Shown here in pieces: positions 25,268 to 35,757 of a DNA stretch of 64,000 nt (positions are counted from its first letter, which is position 1; each line of letters starts with the position of its first letter). A program made the translations under genes and the position numbers. Source of the stretch: Leptoclinus maculatus. Taxonomy: Eukaryota; Chordata; Actinopteri; Perciformes; Stichaeidae. The stretch covers positions 372,001 through 436,000 of the forward strand of contig JAVDOI010000003.1 of NCBI GenBank assembly GCA_032191485.1, read 5' to 3'. Under the pieces are notes generated by a model. It ran no database searches. It was not told the DNA's origin and saw only the letters and a program-made list of their open reading frames with translations.

Positions 25268-25694
25268 ATAGACAGATATTTTGCGGACTATGAAAGAAGA
25301 TTCAAAGAAATCATTCTTCCACTTCATCACATTGCATCCTGCAGGTAACAAGCTTCCTGATTGGAGTGTGTGTGAACTCTTTTCCGCGGATCATATTTCT
25401 ATCGATAGTGTACATAGTGTGATTCACTTTGCAATTGCTTTAACTTCTGTAAAATTAAATACCATTGATCATAATTTGAACCGGCTGAGTGTTTGTCACG
25501 GCCGGGAGACGTGTGGCTCTCCCACAGTACCGAGGGGTCCTTGAACTACAACACTGCAAGCTGCTAGTGCTTCTACCAGTTTGAGATGAATTCGTGAATT
25601 TTTGTGTAAAGAAAACACAGTATTCCAAAACTATAGGGGACTGTCGGACAACATTGAGAAAGTTAATTAAATCCATTTAATTAATGTAACTAGG
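25268..25694 (+). repeat. Fragment of an endogenous-retrovirus LTR/leader region
   Basis: Begins GACAGATATTTTGCGGACTA and is nearly identical to 53234-53650; the first ~100 bp are also related to 29700-29820, where retroviral gag-like coding follows. A 9-bp insertion (TGTACATAG near 25410) separates it from the 53-kb copy. The 5' part of the LTR present at 52822-53233 is missing here. Confidence 0.65.
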
Positions 25695-26365
25695 CATATA
25701 ATTCAACTCAATGTATTTTGTACAGCCCAAAATCACAAATTTGCCTCAGAGGGCTTTACAATCTGTACACATGCAACATACTCTGTCCCAGGACCCTCAC
25801 ATCGGAACAGGAAAAACTCCCCAAAAAAAAATGTAAACGGGGAGAAAAAAGGAAGAAACCTTAGGGAGAGAAACAGAGGAGGGATCCCTCTATCAGGATG
25901 GATAGAAGTTGTCGCGATTAGGCTTTGCCTTCTGTGTGTGTCTTTGTGTAGCACCTCACCCTCCTCACTCAGTCACTCCCTTCACCTACATCTGATCACT
26001 AATCAAGCACTCCCTCCTCATCAGCACAACTCCCCTCACCTGTTCAAGCCACTTTATAAACCCCTGCCTCTCAGTCACTCACTGCCAGATCATTGCTTTA
26101 TGTCTACCCGCCTGCGTTTGCTCGTCCTGTGCCTCGCCTCGCCCCGCCCCGCCCGGATTTTTCTCATCTCGTCTTGTGCTTGGACTCCCTGTTGTGTGCT
26201 GGTAACAATTCCTATTTGTCTTCATTAAATACCTGTTTCACGCTACTCTGCCTGGTCTGCGTTTGAGTCCTCCATCATACCCCGTGACAGAAGTGTGATA
26301 GATGTCATGTGTACAGAATGAACAACATAACAGAGTTACAACACATTCAATGCATATGACATAAA
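25695..26365 (+). repeat. High-copy dispersed repeat (AGCCCAAAATCACAAATTTG class), split by a solo LTR
   Basis: TACAGCCCAAAATCACAAAT, GAGGGCTTTACAATCTGTAC and AGGAGGGATCCCTCTATCAG mark a very common teleost dispersed repeat. The continuation after the LTR (GAAGTGTGATAGATG through TTCAATGCATATGAC, from 26290) matches 53868-53890, where the repeat is uninterrupted. Related fragments lie at 43434-43610 and 53651-54180. Confidence 0.8.
25910..26289 (+). mobile_element. Gypsy-type solo LTR with 5-bp target duplication
   Basis: Runs TGTCGCGATTAGG to CCCCGTGACA, flanked by GAAGT on both sides (25905-25909 and 26290-26294). The TATA-like TTTATAAACCCCTGCCTCTC and GCCAGATCATTGC are shared with the LTR at 54187 and, on the opposite strand, with those at 48690 and 59542. 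Length is 380 bp, no internal region. It arose by LTR-LTR recombination after insertion into the dispersed repeat. Confidence 0.9.
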
Positions 26366-26454
26366 TTATTCATAAAATGAGAGTAGTCAGCAGAATAATG
26401 ATGGAAAAATTATGACTATTAATAATAACAGTAGATATAGTAGAATAATAATGA

Positions 26455-26948
26455 TAATTAAAGCTGCAAGCAGCGATGTACGGGCCCTCGCACCTTCCCG
26501 CATCTCGGGGGTACTGGTGGGATGCCGGCAGACGCCAATGTCTTTTTAACAGCATATCCATAATTTGACAAACATGTAATCCTTCAGACATCCGTTGGAG
26601 CCCACACTCCTCCGCTGTACATCGACCTTTGAGCGTATGTAATGTAACGCATTCCGGAGTTCAACGTATTTTTCCAGTGTGGATTGTGTGACGCTTGAAA
26701 TTATGTAGTGCAAATATTCCACCAGTTCCTGTATCCACTATGTGGCTCTAGATAACACGCGCTAACATGCATTATGTTGCTCTACATCAAGTGCAGACCA
26801 CATCATGTAAATCGGATGCCGTTTGTCACATAACGCTGTCTTCCTGTTGCCAGTAGGTGGCGCTATGACTGAGTGAAAATTGACTTGTAGACATCCTCAG
26901 GCCATGACTGTTATCAAGTATGGCAAGTTTGGGACAGATTTGAGCAAG
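26455..26948 (+). repeat. High-copy dispersed repeat (AAGCTGCAAGCAGCGATG class)
   Basis: AATTAAAGCTGCAAGCAGCG, GGGCCCTCGCACC and TAGGTGGCGCTATGACTGAG are landmarks of an abundant teleost non-autonomous repeat. It continues up to the insertion at 26949, and its right remainder appears after 28586 (GTCCAGTGGAGTTACATCAG). Confidence 0.75.
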
Positions 26949-28586
26949 CCCAGCGAGCATTTTTCCGTTGAAAGGACGTTCAAAATTGGTTCAAAAGTTA
27001 AATTTATAGACGTTGATTGAACGTTCACGTTTAGACCAGATTTCAACGGGATTTGCAAGACTACAATTTAACGTCCTCTACATTGTGCTAATAATAGTAT
27101 ATCTTCATTTTAGAGGCTTAGAGGAATCCACATTTATCAGGTGAAAGCCAATATTGCAAATCCCGGTGAAATCTGGTCTGAACGTTTAATCGTCTTCAAA
27201 TAGTCGGCGAAAAAACTTTCACTTTTGAACCACTTTTAAACGTCTTTTCAATGTCACCGTGTTTTAAATGTCGAAATGCTCACAGCAAAATATGTAGCAA
27301 TGAAATACTTAGTCATAGTAACACATCATCAGTTTCCACTTACAGGACCAAGTGACACAGGCAACAATTAATTTGTATTTACAATATAAATATATAACAA
27401 ACAATGTTCTTTATATACAACCATAATCTCCCTTTTCTTTTAAATGTCGTTGTCAAAGCCACACAGGAGCCGGTTTTAGAAGATCTGCCATATTTTCAAG
27501 GTGGACATCTGTAAATAAAACTAGTATTAGAAACACATTCACTTTTAGACCAGTTTTGAACGTCTTTTCACCGGAGACCATAGTCGTCTTTTACACGTCT
27601 TTCAAACGGAAAGATGCTCACTTGGATATTGGATATACAGTATAATACTTTATATTGTTTGTATATGTAAGCCAAACAACAATGTTTTGACCGTCTTCTT
27701 ATTAGTACATTACTTTGTCTTACTCATGTCCTCCACATTTAAACCGTGTACAGCCCCACTCGCTGTCCGTCATGTATTTTACATGTGAAATGTCCTAAAA
27801 ACTATTTTATAACGTCGGGCTACAGCGACAGTCCATAAAGAGTCTCCAACATTAACTAACGCATGTTTATGTTTACTGTTCGTCCATGCTGCTGTAGCCA
27901 CACGCTAACGCTACCAGCTAACATGCTAACGCTACAAGCTAGCAGCTTCGACTGCATGGTTAGCATAAAATGATATTAATGGTGGATATTTTGGTTTGCA
28001 ATATTGGAATAAAGTAGTTCAAGTACTTACAGAGTATGTCGTTAGCGTGAAGCCTCGTTTATTCCGTAAGCTCGTTCACTTCGCTCCGCAGGTCCCGTTC
28101 CTTGTTTCCCGACAGTGCACGTTTCAAAGTTGTAGACGATCGCTGAGCCTAATTCCCTGCGCATGCGTGTTCCAGCAGTAAACACAGACTTGTATTTTAC
28201 ATGAACATACAGACAGAATGTGCTCTGATGTCATTACGATGTCCTGAGAGCTTCTTGTTGACAGCACACAGTCTATAGTTCCATATTTAAAAAGTTTTAT
28301 ATGAAACATTAAATGCGTTGAAATCACGTCATCGTGGAGACCACATTTCACCGGCCAGTGTAATATGACTTTGGAGAAATAAGTTTAAAGTAACCAATAT
28401 CGTGTCTCTTTCAACCTATAACTGAACAAACCATCAATAATTTTAAAACAAATTGGGTTTTTTGTGACACATTGATGTTGTAACCGCATTTTAGCCGGTT
28501 GAAAATACTGTGAAAATAGGTCTTAGACATTCAGACCCAATTTCAACAAGAAATCAATGTTGAAACCCGGGTTAGTGCTCACTGGG
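26949..28586. mobile_element. Nested non-autonomous DNA transposon with CCCAGYGAGCA ends
   Basis: The ends CCCAGCGAGCA (26949-26959) and TGCTCACTGGG (28576-28586) are inverted repeats. Flanking AG on both sides would be a 2-bp target duplication. The interior repeats short motifs (AACGTTCACGTTTAGACC, TTTTGAACGTCTTTTC, TTGAAACCCGGG), as in internally repetitive DNA elements. No transposase ORF. A 2-bp duplication would fit ISL2EU-like elements, but that assignment is only a suggestion. Confidence 0.65.
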
Positions 28587-28626
28587 AGTCCAGTGGAGTT
28601 ACATCAGCTCGTTGTTTATTGGCGAA

Positions 28627-29263
28627 CAGTGGCGGCTGGTCAATAGAGGGCGCCGCCCCCCCTTGAGCTACAAATAATTAAAAAAAAAATAATAAACTAT
28701 ACAAATTGTCAATATTTGTGTTTTTGAAATATGGAATCACCCAGTAATATGTGTAAAATATGATATCTGCAGTAAATATATGCTTTTCCTGCACGTCCTC
28801 TCCGCCTGTCTGCACGTCCTCTCCGCGTGTGCACGTCTCAGCTGGCTGGGGCGCTGGAGAATCTGCCCCAAAGAGGCGGGTCTATGAAGTAGTTTAGCCA
28901 ATGATGCTTTAATGCTGATTAAAGATATAAATGAGTGACGTACAATTTAACCAATCAGCATCCTCAAATAGATTCAGCTTGGGGCAGATTTCGTTCTGCC
29001 CCAAGCTGCACGTTCTCGTCGGGACTAGTCTCTACAGGCGAGCACCAGCGCGAGCACTGCTCCCCCAAGAACCGTTTGAGAGGAGAAACTACAGCTGAAA
29101 GAGCTGATCCCAGATCAGCCTGACCCCACTAGCAGGAAAGGGAAGCAGTACATGCGAAGCTTCTCTAGTAGCTGTACACCGGAAAGGTTTGGCTTGCTGG
29201 ATGCAGTCATGCTAATAACTTATTTAACAACGGGGACAGATCCAGTACGGACAGTTACGGGAG
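28627..29263 (+). mobile_element. hAT-type 5' end fragment (CAGTGGCGGCTGG)
   Basis: CAGTGGCGGCTGGTC with GAGGGCGCCGCCCCCC is a typical hAT terminus in fish, followed by a GC-rich promoter-like segment (28790-29110). Truncated by the LTR that begins at 29264. Only scraps of coding sequence follow. A different CAGTGGCGG end lies at 46144. Confidence 0.6.
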
Positions 29264-29820
29264 TGTGGGGAATTAGAGTTAGAAGTGTTTTTTAGTAGGA
29301 TTTATAGCACCCCTAGTGGTGGATAGTGAAATGTAGGAAGCATGTGGAATGCCACATTGTGCTTGTAAAAATTGTCAAAGTATGTGAAATGTCACCAGAA
29401 TACTTATCAAATGTATAATACGTTTACTATAGAAGTGTTGAAATATAAAAGACAATCATTGAATGTATTAATCTGTAAAGAATAGTCGATAGGGACAGAC
29501 AGGGATTTTAAGACAGGCATTTCAGGGACCACCAGGACCAGAGCAGGGAGTGGGAGCTGGGCTCTAACAGAGGGACGTACGCGCAGAAGGAGCAGCTAGC
29601 CTATAGGTCACGCGAGGGCGGTCAGCTGACTGAGGGGTCAGCTGGATTTAAGCCAATTGTAACCGAGACAGACATTTTGTGGATGATTTATGACCTTTAC
29701 GGACTATGAAAGAAGATTCATCGGAGGAGCTCGTTCAGTTCATCACATTTCATCCTGTAGGTATTAGGCTTCCAGGTTGGAACTTTGTGGACTCTTTTCC
29801 GCGGATCATATTTCTATCTG
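29264..29820 (+). repeat. Endogenous-retrovirus 5' LTR-like region
   Basis: TGTGGGGAATTAGAGTTAG starts a block nearly identical to 52822-53370 (CACCCCTAGTGGTGGATAGT, GAATAGTCGATAGGGACAGA). It contains a TATA-like GGATTTAAGCCAATTGTA near 29644. The shared sequence ends at TTTCTATC (about 29818), beyond which gag-like coding begins directly. Leader and primer-binding site are not recognisable, so an internal deletion is likely. Confidence 0.65.
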
Positions 29821-30324
29821 ACACAGAGGCTGATGAAAATCCAAATAGCAGCGGCCGATACAGAAGCAAATCAAAAGAAACAACATGCCAAGAAACAGAT
29901 GTCAGTAGCCGAGGCTCAGGCCCCTCAACAGCCCCAAAACCAAGTTGTACCCCCTGCTCCATGTCCAGTAGCTCTGGCCCCCCCAGTGGTATACTACCAA
30001 CCCCCTCCACAGAACGGAGGCAGAGGTAGAGGATATGGAAAAGGCAGAGGTTATGGCCGACCAGGAAATGGAGAAAACCCAGACAGGAGCGACGAATGTT
30101 ACCTTTGTGGAAGATGGGGACATTGGGCCCGAGAATGCCCAAGACAAATGGGAGGAGGAATACAATTCAGGGGGCCACCACGACGGGCTCCATTCCCACC
30201 TCAACAACAGCAGTACCCAAGATCAGGACCACCTGCACCTCCCATCATGAGACCTCAACATCAACAGATGCCCATGTCAACATCAGGACAGTGGGACGAT
30301 GCTTACCAACAAGGTGAGTACTGA
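29821..30324 (+). pseudogene. Endogenous retrovirus Gag, nucleocapsid end (remnant)
   Basis: Open frame from about 29785 to TGA at 30322-30324. It has a Pro/Gln-rich stretch, a Gly/Arg-rich tract with repeated GRGYGKGRGYG, and one CCHC zinc knuckle (CYLCGRWGHWARECP, C-x2-C-x4-H-x4-C) that binds viral RNA in Gag. Matrix and capsid parts are gone; the frame joins the LTR-like block directly. The protease frame follows in the same frame after the single stop codon. This is an old proviral fragment and not a functional gene. A host CCHC protein is less likely given the LTR upstream and the protease downstream. Confidence 0.8.
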
Positions 30325-30588
30325 GGAGGCCCAGAAGATCCAGAAGCATGTGTGTTTTACAGGGCTCAGACAGAACCAATGGTGACCTGTAGTGTGGCTG
30401 GAGTTGACGTTGAAATGATGGTCGACTCTGGTGCCGCAGCCTCATGCTTACGAAACCTAAATGGGAAAACACCCCCACTCTCAGAGAAAACTATGAGAAC
30501 GGTTGGATATTCAGGAAAAACAGGTGCAGAGATTCACAACACCATTGGAAACCACTGTGAAGTCAAACAGGGGTTTTCTTTTATGTAA
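30325..30588 (+). pseudogene. Endogenous retrovirus protease fragment
   Basis: In frame with the gag remnant, directly after TGA GGA GGC. The aspartic-protease active-site motif is present as VDSGAAASC about 38 codons on. The reading ends at 30588, and no flap or C-terminal GRD/N-like motif is evident. Reverse transcriptase and integrase are absent, so the provirus is broken here. The in-frame stop with a GGAGG context resembles the gag-pro readthrough arrangement of gammaretrovirus-like viruses. Confidence 0.7.
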
Positions 30589-31332
30589 GTAGAAACAATG
30601 TAAATAACTGAAAGGAATTTAAGCTAATTGTAAATAAAATAGTAAATAAAGCATTTAGTAAAGTAATTAATATACTGACTGAGTATTCAGAAAGGAAACA
30701 GGGCGGAACCAATCTGCCTGGAAATCTACATAAGCAGAGACACAGTAGCACGCCGTGTCGCAGCAAATGCGGTCCGGAATCGGACAAGCACCGTACCGAC
30801 GGAGATCGCATGGTGTGGAGATCTGCGATATGTCTGCATAACTGATGAGTCTAGAAAATCCAGAGTGGCAGTCGGTAAGAGAGCTGAACTGTGCAACAAC
30901 TGAGACTTTGTAACTGGCGTGGGGATCACTGCCGTCACCAGTTTGTTAGCGTTAGCATTAGCATGACGTCACGATCTGCAGCGAATGGATATGCCGATAT
31001 TCTGGCCCTTTGTTGTATAATACCGTTGTTTGTTTATTATTGATTGTCCGGTAATGATCTCTATCTGGTTGTGGTAAATAGTAATTGTTTAAGCGGTTTA
31101 ATTGTTTGTTGATATTATTATAAATACACATGACAGACAACATTAACTGTATTTATTAATATATCAGGGCATTGTTTAGATTATAGGATGTGGCACTGGT
31201 GCTTTATTAATCAAGCATCATGAAAGCTTGCATTCATTTGTATATTTAATATGGGTTCTGTTTTCTGTTTCTTTTCTATCTAAAGGTTTTTTACCTAGGT
31301 GAACTAAACTGAACTAAGTGAACTAAACTGAA
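30589..31332. other. Non-coding stretch between retroviral and LINE remnants
   Basis: No gene. A tandem repeat of GAACTAAACTGAACTAAGT units (about three) lies at 31303-31345. GTTAGCGTTAGCATTAGCAT is at about 30945. Otherwise nothing recognisable. Confidence 0.5.
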
Positions 31333-31574
31333 CTAAGTGAACCTACCAAAATAAAAGGAGGAAAAAGGAAAAATTGTTTGGTCATTTGAGTGAAATCCAG
31401 TTGGGACCCTTCGGGTAGACTCGTCGATCCTTTTCAAGTGGGGGAAAATGCACATATTAGGAACATAACTTGACAACCACGTTAGGAAGATATTTTTATT
31501 AAATTGACAGGGTAGAATTTCTATTATTCTCCCGTCTGGAGCCCAACTTCTACTTTGGATAATTGAGAGAAAAA

Positions 31575-32516
31575 CATACGCTACAACATATACAAACTGA
31601 GATTGATCTGATGAATAGGATTTAAACCAGTTTAGTGCGGTTCCTTTAATCCCAATCAAATGTTCTAGTCTCTGTAACAGGATGTAATGGTCAATGGTGT
31701 CGAACGCAGCACTAAGGTCTAACAAGACAAGAACAGAGACAAGTCCTTTGTCTGAAGCAATCAGAAGGTCATTCGTTATTTTCACCAGAGCTGTCTGTGC
31801 TATGATGCTGACTGAAAATCCTCAAATAAACTACTGTTAAGCAGAAAGTCACGCAACTGATTTGCGACTGCTTTCTCAAGTATCTTAGAGAGGAAGGGAA
31901 GGTTAGAGATCGGTCTATAGTTAGCCAACACCTCTGGATCAAGATCGGGCTTCTTAAGAAGAGGTTTAATTACAGCTACTTTGAAGGACTGTGGTACATG
32001 GCCTGTTAGTAAAGACAGATTGATAATATCTAGTAAAGACGTGCTAACTAACGGTAAAACTTCTTGAAGCAGCCTAGTCGGTATAGGGTCTAAGAGACAG
32101 GTAGAAGGTTTGGACGTAGACATTGTTGAATTCAATTGGTGAAGGTCAATTGGAGAAAAGCCATCTAAATATATATCAGGGTTTACAGCTGTTTCCAAGG
32201 TTACTCTATTTGAGGATAGATCGGTACTGGTTGAGGGCAGGAGATTATTAATCTTGTCTCTAATAGCTACAATCTCATCACTAAAGAAGTTCATGAAGTC
32301 ATTACTACTGAGGTCTATAGGAATACACGGCTCAATAGAGCTGTGACTCTGCCAGCCTGGCTACAGTGCTGAAGAGAAACCTGGGCTTGTTCTTATTTGT
32401 CTCTATTTATGATGAGTAATTTACGGAGGGCCTTCTTATATGTTTTAAGACTAACCGAGATTCTTCCAAATTGGTGGAACGCTATATCTTTTCAAGTTTT
32501 CGCAATGTTTGCCTTC
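31575..32516 (-). pseudogene. LINE reverse transcriptase fragment (L2/CR1-like), right-hand block
   Basis: Minus-strand coding in at least two frames. 32294-31800 contains LLDPIPTRLLQEVLP and NYRPISNLPFLSKILEKAVA; after a frame change, 31785-31580 has VLVLLDLSAAFDTIDH and GTALNWFKSY. RT domains beyond this (the YADD box) are missing. Upstream codons continue to about 32510, where a pair of TTAA elements interrupts the LINE. The remaining 5' part is at 35198-35700. Confidence 0.8.
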
Positions 32517-32520
32517 TTAA

Positions 32521-33832
32521 AACCTTTCTAAACTGAGAGCCCCCCGACGGGGGGGATACTGGTACCGACTGGTGCCGACTGGTACCGAAGAAAGCCAAAT
32601 CATAAAACGATGTCCTCAAACTCCTTTTAGACTCCTGTTTCGCCTTTTGTCATCCGTTTACAGTCTAATAAAGTTGTGAAAAAAGGAAGGGGGGGGTCAA
32701 ATGAGCTCGGGGGACCACATTCCAGCGAGGCAGCTTCGGGCTTAGATCGGCATTTTTCGGAAAACTAAAGACTTCCTGAAAATTCCGTTGACGCCAGTCA
32801 ATTGGCCACATCCAGACACGTGCATAGACGTTTCATATGAAGAAATCGACCAATCAGGGGCTCTACACTGGCCCAATACACAACCACTATGGCGCAATTC
32901 TCCCGTAGGTCGGCGGTCCCGAGACGCTTTGGAGACGGTTCTAGCTCTCCAAAATGATTTCTAACTGCTGTATGTGATAGATTGTGCATGTACAAGGATA
33001 AAGGAAGTTAAATATATAGTTATTTAGCTTATAAAAGTACAATGGAACAGCTGGAGAGGCTGTTTCTCACATGGCGACCTCTCGTGACCTCTCATAATGT
33101 TTATGTCTCTAACTCTGGCCTACTTCACTCTATTCACTCCAATTCTTTTGTGGGTGACTACTGCTGTCGTTTTCTATGATTGTGTGTGGTTTATAGGCTT
33201 CACTGAGCCTCATTTAATATTTAGCTTATGCTTTTTCACCATACGAATTTGACATTTTTCAAAGTGGAGCTGTGTTCCATCTTCATCAGCTCTTAACCAG
33301 TAACATATACACAATATGTACACAATTCATATGAGCAAACCCTCCTCAGTGTTATAAATCCATTGAACATTTTCAAATAGACCTTGTAGTTAGAGAGTAA
33401 GGCCCCTTTGAGTATGGGTATAGTATTTTCGAGAATAAGCCAATCTCGTGACCTCTCATAACGTTTATGTCTCTAACTCTGGCCTACTTCACTCTATTCA
33501 CTCCAATTCTTTTGTGGGTGACTAATGCTGTCGTTTTCTATGATTGTGTGTGGTTTATAGGCTTCACTGAGCCTCATTTAATATTTAGCTTATGCTTTTT
33601 CACCATACGAATTTGACATTTTTCAAAGTGGAGCTGTGTTCCATCTTCATCAGCTATTAACCAGTAACATATACACAATATGTACACAATTCATATGAGC
33701 AAACCCTCCTCAGTGTTATAAATCCATTGAACATTTTCAAATAGACCTTGTAGTTAGAGAGTAAGGCCCCTTTGAGTATGGGTATAGTATTTTCGAGAAT
33801 AAGCCAAAAAAACGTCTAGGGCTCAAAAGGTT
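32521..33832 (-). mobile_element. TTAA-flanked non-autonomous element, copy 4
   Basis: TTAA at 32517-32520 precedes AACCTTTCTAAACTGAG; the right end GGGCTCAAAAGGTT is followed by TTAA (33833-33836). Length is 1312 bp, of which 364 bp are an internal direct duplication. Landmarks are CCAGCGAGGCAG (32722) and the TTTGAGTATGGGTATAGTAT block near both duplicate ends. It sits inside a LINE and abuts copy 5, sharing the intervening TTAA. Confidence 0.85.
33081..33808. repeat. 364-bp tandem direct duplication within TTAA copy 4
   Basis: CTCGTGACCTCTCATAA starts at 33081 and again at 33445. The two units differ at only a handful of bases by eye (ATAATG/ATAACG, CTACTGCTG/CTAATGCTG, GCTCTTAAC/GCTATTAAC). 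The duplication is therefore younger than the element insertion. Confidence 0.92.
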
Positions 33833-33836
33833 TTAA

Positions 33837-35193
33837 CCCGAGATCCCCCCAACGGGGGGGCTACAGAGAAAGTTTAGCGTACAGCGTGTCGTACAATGCA
33901 CTTTTCAGAAACGAATATAATGAATGCTACACACGTTATATACCCAGTTAACGAAGAGATTCTGGGTAACAAAATCATGGAAGCCACTTTACACACTGCA
34001 AACACAATTATACACAATATAATCAACACGAAGATTTACCACAATATCACAGATTTTTCGCCATTACTCGGCGAGCCAGCACTCCGGACAAACCTACGAA
34101 CACGAAGCTAGAAGCTAACACGGACAAAATAGATATCAGAAAGCATGAGAATTCGACACAGAATCCAGCGATATCTTCCAAATTTCTCTCTGTGAAACCA
34201 TTACAAAGATATCAGCCAACAAGCGCCACAACAACAAGCCGCTCCACCGCAGAAAAAAACATAAATGCTCCTTACTTTGAGATGATTCATGAAGAAAAAT
34301 AAATTATATCCCGTTTTCCCGGCTAAATACACTGTTGCTACGTATTTCCTGTGTTTTTTTAACTGTTTCCTGAAGAAAGGGGGGCCAGACAAGCCTGGGG
34401 GACCGTGGGGGAAGGGATTTCACTTTCGACGAATTGAGTTTTTACGCAGGGCGACGCACGGTGCAGTTTTGTTTTTTTCCGGCTAACGATTCTGTCAATC
34501 AAGCCCACATTACCTCCAATCCATTCCTGAGACTCTGACGCGTCGAAAGAGTGGTCATAGTCTGGAATTGACCAATCATAGGCTGAGAAAGCCTTATATA
34601 GACACAGGCAGAAGAGAATGGATCCGTGGTTCACAGACACAGAAAGGGCTTAGAGAGGATTCTAGCTCTCAAAATTATGCCTAACTGCTGTATTTTGATA
34701 GATTGAATACTATTAGTGATAAAACAAGTGAAATATATAGTTATATAGTATATAAAAGTACAATGGAACAGCTGGTTCCAAAATTACAATTTTGCTCGAC
34801 CACGCATGACCTCTCTGTACTAAAACCTCTAACTTTTTTTGCTTCACTTTATCAAAGCAAAAATTTGCAGAGAGACTGCTGACATGTTGTGCTATGATTT
34901 GGGAGTGTACAGCTTTATTAGCTGTATTATTTCAAAGAAATAATATCAATAAAAGTGCTTTTTTTTCAGGTGAACCTGAAACTTTTCAATTTGAGCTGTG
35001 TGCCATCTTCATTTACTATTAACCAGTAACATATACACAATATTTACACATCTGAACAACTCTCACAAGTGTTACCTGTATTATAACATCAACATTATTA
35101 AAATAGACCTTGTAGTTACAGAATTAGTCTTTTTAGTATGGGTATGCAATTTTTGAGCAGAGGCCTAAAAATAGGGCTAGGGCCAAACGGGTT
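33837..35193 (-). mobile_element. TTAA-flanked non-autonomous element, copy 5
   Basis: Starts CCCGAGATCCCCCC immediately after TTAA (33833-33836) and ends GGCCAAACGGGTT before TTAA (35194-35197). Length is 1357 bp. It contains the conserved end block (TTTTTGAGCAGAGGCC near 35152), the AT-rich AAATATATAGTTATATAGTA box (34731) and, on the minus strand, a donor-like CTCAAAGTAAGG (34271-34282). Confidence 0.85.
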
Positions 35194-35197
35194 TTAA

Positions 35198-35753
35198 TTT
35201 GCGGGTTTGAGGGTTATACCATGGAACGAATCTCCTTTGTTTTACTATCTTCTTTTTTAGAGGACCAATAGAGTCTAGTGTCATTCTCAGTGAGCCTGTA
35301 GCACTATCGACAAGATGATCAACCTGGGACGGACTAAAGTTAGCACAGTAGTCCTCTGTTATATTGAGACATTATATTGAATTAAATGCAGACAGAATCG
35401 CTTCTTTAAAGCTAGTGTAAAAGCTTTTGCCTAATGGCGTACACTCCGGTAGTAAGAATTAAAAAGTTATTAGGTAATGGTCCGATAAAAGAGGGTTCTG
35501 TGGAAAGAATATGAAATGTTCTATTTTATTGCCATATACCAGAACAGGGTTGAGGGTGTGGTTAAAACAGTGAGTCGGTTCTGTACACTCTGACAAATGC
35601 TAATCGAATCTAATAATGAAATAAACGCAGTACTAAGGCTGTCATTATCGACATTCACATGAATATTAAAGTCACCTACAATAATGACTACAGTGTTTCC
35701 CCTAGGTTTACAACTTGGGGTGGGTGGAGGGGAGACGACACCGACACAAACAC
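35198..35753 (-). pseudogene. LINE 5' part: endonuclease-end fragment, left-hand block
   Basis: Continues the LINE interrupted at 32520. On the minus strand, VVIIVGDFNIHVN (about 35683-35645) is the GDFNIH motif of apurinic-type LINE endonucleases, followed by LLDSISICQSV and further degraded codons. Stops and frameshifts are present. The next TTAA element (35758) bounds it on the right. Assignment to the same insertion as 31575-32516 rests on strand, order and the interrupted sequence at the TTAA. Confidence 0.7.
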
Positions 35754-35757
35754 TTAA

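Noticed and set aside
29785..30324. A host CCHC zinc-knuckle RNA-binding gene
   Set aside because: The zinc knuckle follows an LTR-like block shared with two other loci and is followed in frame by an aspartic-protease motif, so it is a retroviral gag remnant.
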